Assembly: GCA_030588275.1 (NCBI GenBank)
Contig: JAUUYJ010000070.1
Location: forward strand, 1 to 10,091
Origin: Candidatus Zixiibacteriota bacterium
Lineage (GTDB): Bacteria; Zixibacteria; MSB-5A5; GN15; JAAZOE01
Reading direction: 5' to 3'
Length of the DNA: 10,091 nt
The notes beneath the pieces are model-generated. The model did not search any database. It was not told the DNA's origin and saw only the letters and a program-made list of their open reading frames with translations. Positions 6,443 through 10,091 of this stretch are shown one piece after another. The translations under genes were made by a program, and so were the position numbers. Positions within the stretch are counted from its first letter, which is position 1. Each line of letters opens with the position of its first letter.

Positions 6443-6670
6443 CGCTATCTCCTTTTTGGAAGTTCTTAAAATTCCCTCTGTTCACCAATTGATCGGTGTT
6501 ATAAAACCTAAGATATCAAACGAGTAGCCGCAAAGTCCATTTTCATCCATCAATTTACTCAATCTGCTGAAATTTATGTTTGTCTCCACAAAGCGAATTT
6601 TGTGTCATATTACATGGTCTGGTATTTTTAAAAATAAAATATAGAGCAACTAGTCAGTAAAATTGTTTCC
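6443..6670. other. Gap between the archaemetzincin operon and the mscS-type gene
   Basis: This 228-base AT-rich gap holds no gene. It contains a perfect 14-base AT palindrome (TATTTTT/AAAAATA, 6623-6636) and no GC stem with a T-run that would end the operon cleanly. No convincing promoter for the mscS-type gene could be chosen. Confidence 0.5.
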
Positions 6671-7228
6671 CTAAGAATCGTTTAAGGATGCAGACGATCC
6701 ATCAATACTCCCCTGAGCTTGCGACTGGCAGGTGCGGCAGAATCCTAACGACTTGTAATCAATCTCTTCAACATAACTGCTGGGGCGCATCACACAGGAA
6801 ACCTGATAACAATGAACCAACCCAAGCGTATGCCCAAGTTCGTGGATCGCTTCCTTCTGCAACCGTTTCGACAAGCTAGCCCGATTGGGTGGCAAACCGT
6901 AATGCTCATCCCGAAAACGATTGCTTGAGACAACCGCCGCCGTGCCATCCAGATCGGCCTCGCCAAAAACATATGTTAGAATCGGCAAAAACAGATCGAA
7001 ATCGGTGACACCGATAATTTTTCCCGGATCATCGGTCTTCGTCTGGCGTAGGCGATTTAGTATCAAAGATGAATTCATTTGTTGCCGGACCGGGTCCCAA
7101 GTCTCTTTGATACTCAATTGATCTTTTAAGATAACCGCCGGGGCGTGCAAAACCTGAGTGATGGTCGTTGAAAGATCATCTAACAACTGGTCATCATCAA
7201 AATGCAAAGGCATAATATGAATAACCAC
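6671..7228 (-). CDS. amzA: Archaemetzincin-type zinc metallopeptidase
   Basis: The protein has 185 residues, usual for the family. The metzincin site HELGHTLGLVH (129-139) supplies catalytic zinc ligands H129, H133, H139 and base E130. It runs straight into the archaemetzincin cysteine set C140, C145 (CVM, with M147) and C164-x2-C167, known to bind a second, structural zinc. The N-terminal half has the family features IHIMPL at the start, WDPVRQQMNSSLILNRLR (46-61 region) and the GVTDFDLF strand near 73-80. No signal peptide, so cytoplasmic. The tail after C167 (QSQAQGS...) is short and polar. The start is GTG at 7228, 2 bases after the regulator's stop, without a clear Shine-Dalgarno, so translation probably depends on coupling to the regulator. 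Archaemetzincins are predicted peptidases with poorly known substrates. Being last in an operon with a sensor kinase and sigma-54 regulator suggests co-production with them. Confidence 0.93.
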   Translation of the reverse strand: MVIHIMPLHFDDDQLLDDLSTTITQVLHAPAVILKDQLSIKETWDPVRQQMNSSLILNRLRQTKTDDPGKIIGVTDFDLFLPILTYVFGEADLDGTAAVVSSNRFRDEHYGLPPNRASLSKRLQKEAIHELGHTLGLVHCYQVSCVMRPSSYVEEIDYKSLGFCRTCQSQAQGSIDGSSASLNDS

Positions 7229-7230
7229 AA

Positions 7231-8580
7231 TTATCTGCGCAGGCCGTATTTTTCGATTTTATTATAAAGTGTTGTGCGATCAATCCCCAGCGCATTGGCC
7301 GCCTGCATAATATTACCGCCCGCTTCATCCAGAATCGACTGAATGTGCGATTTTTCAAACGCGCTGAGGCTCTTGTCCTGTGGTTGATGCCTGGAGTTAC
7401 TGATAATCGGAAGCGATTCGGCTGAGACCTCTTCTCCGACGGCGACAACAACGGCACGCTCAACACAGTTTCTCAGCTCCCGGACATTTCCAGCCCAAGC
7501 ATGGTTTTCAAGGAGCTCAATCGCTTCGGGTGAAAAGCGGATCAGCTTTTTATTCATACCGATGGTAAACTTCTTCAGCATATGCTTGGCCAACAACAGA
7601 ATATCGGGCCGTCTTTCGCGCAGCGGGGGAACGTTGACGGCAAAAACATTTAGACGATAATACAGATCTTCCCGAAACTCCCCATTTTCGACCGCCTGTT
7701 CCAGATTGCGGTTGGTGGCACAGATAAGACGAAAATCCACGCTAATCTCTTTGTCACCTCCGACACGGGTAAACTGTTTTGATTCGATAACGCGCAACAG
7801 GTCGGTTTGCGTCTTGGCATCAAGACAACCAACCTCATCAAGGAAAATCGTCCCCTGATTGGCCATCTCAAGTTTACCCATCCGGCGGTATAAGGCACCG
7901 GTGAAGGCCCCTTTTTCATGACCAAAAAATTCGCTCTCGGTCAGGCCGGGTGTCAACCCGCCGCAATTAATCGTGATGATCGGAAAATATCTTCTCGGCG
8001 ATGCGGAGTGGATTGAGCGGGCCAAAAGCTCTTTGCCGGTTCCACTCTCCCCCCGTATCATGACCGTCGTATCGGTCGGTGCAACCGCTTCGATCAAATC
8101 ATACACCCGCTCCATAGCCGGACTCTGACAGGGAATCTGGTCATGCTCATAGAAATCCTGAATCCGATCCTTGAGGCGAGCATTTTCGGAGACCAACTCT
8201 TTCTGCTTCATAATCTTTTCGACAAGATGGATCAGATAATCGGGATCAACCGGTTTTGTGACGTAATCATACGCACCATCTTTAAGAGATTTTACCGCCG
8301 ACTCGACTGAGGAATGAGCCGTAATCATAATTGTTTTGATCTCCGGATCAATCTCTTTAATCTTTCTATTTAGTTCGGTCCCATCCATCCCAGGCAGTTT
8401 GATATCCAAAAAAGCAATATCCCACTTCCCCGGTTTTATTTTTTTTAACGTTTCCGTGGCATCGCCAGCTGAGTCAACGCGGTAGTTAAATTCCTTGAAC
8501 CATTTTGTCAAAGAATCCCTGACGCTCAATTCATCATCGACGATAAAAATCCCAACCGATTTATTATTCTTGACTGCCAC
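7231..8580 (-). CDS. Sigma-54-dependent response regulator, NtrC family
   Basis: The protein has 449 residues in three domains. The receiver (10-125) has acidic D15/D16, phospho-acceptor D59 in FLDIKLPG, T87 and K109 in TKP. A coiled linker (about 126-140) leads to the AAA+ domain (about 150-385) with Walker A GESGTGKE (177-184), the sigma-54-contacting loop GAFTGA (224-229) and Walker B TIFLDE (244-249). A Fis-type helix-turn-helix lies at 405-447 (NIMQAANALGIDRTTLYNKI). All key residues are intact, so phosphorylation at D59 should license ATP-driven opening of sigma-54 promoters. The start is GTG at 8580, 3 bases after the kinase stop, with AAGGAG inside the kinase's last codons. The partner is surely the adjacent kinase. 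Target promoters are not evident here: no GG-N10-GC site was found in the window's intergenic gaps, so the main target may be upstream of the operon beyond the right edge. Confidence 0.97.
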   Translation of the reverse strand: MAVKNNKSVGIFIVDDELSVRDSLTKWFKEFNYRVDSAGDATETLKKIKPGKWDIAFLDIKLPGMDGTELNRKIKEIDPEIKTIMITAHSSVESAVKSLKDGAYDYVTKPVDPDYLIHLVEKIMKQKELVSENARLKDRIQDFYEHDQIPCQSPAMERVYDLIEAVAPTDTTVMIRGESGTGKELLARSIHSASPRRYFPIITINCGGLTPGLTESEFFGHEKGAFTGALYRRMGKLEMANQGTIFLDEVGCLDAKTQTDLLRVIESKQFTRVGGDKEISVDFRLICATNRNLEQAVENGEFREDLYYRLNVFAVNVPPLRERRPDILLLAKHMLKKFTIGMNKKLIRFSPEAIELLENHAWAGNVRELRNCVERAVVVAVGEEVSAESLPIISNSRHQPQDKSLSAFEKSHIQSILDEAGGNIMQAANALGIDRTTLYNKIEKYGLRR

Positions 8581-8583
8581 GAC

Positions 8584-10091
8584 TTACTCCTTCAGTTTGG
8601 TTGCCTCAGCATCTGTTGCATGATCCCGGTGACCTTTTTCCAAACGCCGGGGGAGTACAATAATAAACGTCGCTCCCTGACCCGGCAAAGACTCAACCTC
8701 AATTCGACCCTCATGCCGCTTGATAATTCCATAAGCAACTGATAATCCAAGGCCAACCCCATTTCCACCTTTTTTATCTGAATAGAATGGTTCAAAAATA
8801 TGGGGCAGATGATCGGGGGAGACTCCTTCACCGGAATCATTAATTCTGATATATATATGATCTTTTTCAATCGACAATCCGACCGTCAAAATTCCGCCAT
8901 CCGGCATCGCCTCCACAGCATTGACCATTATCGCCAAACAGGCCTGATGCATCTGATCTTTATCGCACATCGCCTCGATCGGGTTATCCGGGATAGCCTC
9001 TTTCAGTGTAATGTTGTTCAGTTCCAAATGATGATGAATCAACTGCAGGCAGTGAGTCAGGATTGTCTGAAGATTCCGGTAGGCGAATTCACCCATCTGG
9101 CGCTTGGAAAACAGTAATAAATTCCGCACAATATTGCCACAGCGCATCGTCTCTTCACTAACCATTTGCAGATCATCCCGGATAGAGAGCATCTTTTCCG
9201 GAGAGGGGTTTTGGTCCTCCAACCGTTTAAGAGTCAGACGGGTGTAGGTAAGAATTCCGGCCAGAGGGTTATTGAGCTCGTGGGCAACGGTCGCCGCCAA
9301 TTTTCCCAACGAAGCCATCTTTTCGATCTGTATCAGTTGCGATTGAATATGTTCCAACTCTTCAGTTTTTTCTTCCACCTTTTGTTGCAAGGTGTTGGAC
9401 CATTCGGTGACCTCTTCTCTGGCTTTCCTTAGCTTTGAAACCATCAAATTGAAGGAGCCAGCCAGCTTGCCCAACTCATCCCCACCCCCCATCCGTGTGA
9501 CAGAAATGCTATATTCCAGATTACCCATAGCGATCGCTTTGGTTCCTTCGCTTAGGCTCAGAACCGGTTTGCGAATTTGGGTCCAGATCAGATAACCGAC
9601 AACCATAAGAACCGTAATAACCAAAACCGCCGAGGCGATCACAATATTTCTCTGACTCCGGGCAATGTCGGCATCGACAGCATCTAAAGACATCTGGACA
9701 TCCAAAATCCCCAGGATAAATTTCTCATCAGAAGACTGATGGCAGTCGGCCCCGGAGCAGGAAGGTTCATTCACAATCGGGTTAATTAAGGACAGAATCC
9801 GCCGTCCGCTCTCAGTTGTTGTAATCCGAAGCCGCTCTTTTGAGGCCAAATCTTTTAAAGGTTCAGTAGCGGCGTGGCAAACCTGACATTCCGTGGAACC
9901 GATGGAGACTTCAGAATATTTTTCCTCAAGATTGGTGGAATACATTATCCGGCCACATTTATCGTAAATGCGGATGACCTCAAACCCCTGCATTTTTTCA
10001 AAATTTTGAAATATCTGATCGATATCCCCTTTGCGATTGATCAGCATGCTATAATGAATGGAATTTTTAATCAGGTCGGTCGTTTGGAAAG
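8584..10091 (-). CDS. Sensor histidine kinase with two periplasmic c-type heme motifs (partial, N-terminus beyond right edge)
   Basis: The frame is open through the right edge: 14 further codons (including TTDLIKNSIHYS) precede the ATG at 10047 and fit the family, so that ATG is internal. Numbering from it, the periplasmic part has CQVCH (54-58) and CSGADCH (97-103), a CxxCH and a CX4CH heme-attachment motif. Then come a membrane helix (134-156), HAMP (157-210), coiled coil (210-243), HisKA with H256 in AHELNNPLAG, and HATPase with N376 (VNAVEAM), DSGEG (404-408), EPFYSDK and GVGLGL (430-435). It is complete for autophosphorylation and phosphotransfer to the regulator at 8580. Covalent hemes would let it sense redox state or a gas; this is inference. 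An N-terminal membrane helix should lie just outside the window. Chemically, CX4CH is less common than CxxCH but is known in cytochromes c3. It heads a three-gene operon. Confidence 0.95.
   Translation of the reverse strand, partial: FQTTDLIKNSIHYSMLINRKGDIDQIFQNFEKMQGFEVIRIYDKCGRIMYSTNLEEKYSEVSIGSTECQVCHAATEPLKDLASKERLRITTTESGRRILSLINPIVNEPSCSGADCHQSSDEKFILGILDVQMSLDAVDADIARSQRNIVIASAVLVITVLMVVGYLIWTQIRKPVLSLSEGTKAIAMGNLEYSISVTRMGGGDELGKLAGSFNLMVSKLRKAREEVTEWSNTLQQKVEEKTEELEHIQSQLIQIEKMASLGKLAATVAHELNNPLAGILTYTRLTLKRLEDQNPSPEKMLSIRDDLQMVSEETMRCGNIVRNLLLFSKRQMGEFAYRNLQTILTHCLQLIHHHLELNNITLKEAIPDNPIEAMCDKDQMHQACLAIMVNAVEAMPDGGILTVGLSIEKDHIYIRINDSGEGVSPDHLPHIFEPFYSDKKGGNGVGLGLSVAYGIIKRHEGRIEVESLPGQGATFIIVLPRRLEKGHRDHATDAEATKLKE
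8587..8592 (-). promoter_or_regulatory. Shine-Dalgarno AAGGAG embedded in the sensor kinase 3' end
   Basis: AAGGAG, coding for the last two residues (KE) of the kinase, lies 6 bases before GTG at 8580. The arrangement couples translation of kinase and regulator. Confidence 0.8.

Noticed and set aside
6623..6636. Perfect AT palindrome TATTTTT/AAAAATA as a terminator or operator
   Set aside because: Such AT-only palindromes are frequent by chance in AT-rich gaps, with no loop or GC stem to form a stable hairpin.
701..6670. Sigma-54 (-24/-12) promoters as targets of the regulator within this window
   Set aside because: Reading the three main gaps (701-1048, 5358-5635, 6443-6670) on the relevant strand gave no TGGCA-type site with GC ten bases after GG. 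A weight-matrix scan would be decisive; a high-scoring hit would overturn this.
1..10091. CRISPR array, transposon, tRNA or phage module
   Set aside because: The only repeats are in-frame protein repeats inside two genes. No terminal inverted repeats, transposase, integrase or tRNA-like cloverleaf was seen.

Overview
The window looks like the chromosome of an uncultured-type bacterium of the FCB superphylum, most like candidate phylum Zixibacteria. The clues are secreted proteins that open with a 'xxYQGxL.D..G.P..DG.Y' module, a secreted protein ending in a paired-motif dockerin of the GDANxDxxxNIGDAVxLIxYxF type, and a c-heme sensor kinase beside a sigma-54 activator. This placement is inference from protein style; no rRNA or marker gene is present. 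There are no mobile elements, tRNAs, CRISPR arrays or phage genes.

Left part (1-3585): the N-terminal 233 codons of a PknB-like Ser/Thr kinase run off the left edge on the minus strand. A 348-base AT-rich region with two dyads separates it from a divergent plus-strand pair. This pair is a large repeat-containing secreted protein (1049-2905, GTG start behind a perfect AGGAGG) and, 35 bases on, a secreted dockerin protein (2941-3585).

Middle (3586-6442): a hairpin at 3618-3652, with its U-tract on the minus strand, sits between converging units. The minus-strand gene 3714-5357 encodes a second secreted YQG-module protein with a different repeat region and C-terminus. Upstream of it on the same strand is an MscS-type mechanosensitive channel gene (5636-6442).

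Right part (6671-10091): a tight minus-strand operon of three genes with gaps of 3 and 2 bases. It encodes a membrane sensor kinase with two periplasmic c-type heme motifs (its reading frame stays open through the right edge, so its N-terminus is missing), a sigma-54-dependent NtrC-family response regulator with complete REC, AAA+ and Fis-HTH domains, and an archaemetzincin zinc peptidase with all metal ligands.

The most noteworthy point is the translational coupling of an archaemetzincin, a peptidase family of poorly known role, to a heme-type redox or ligand sensing two-component pair. The two modular surface proteins with exact-period repeats and the dockerin protein form a second theme: exported, repeat-built proteins whose partners are not in the window.
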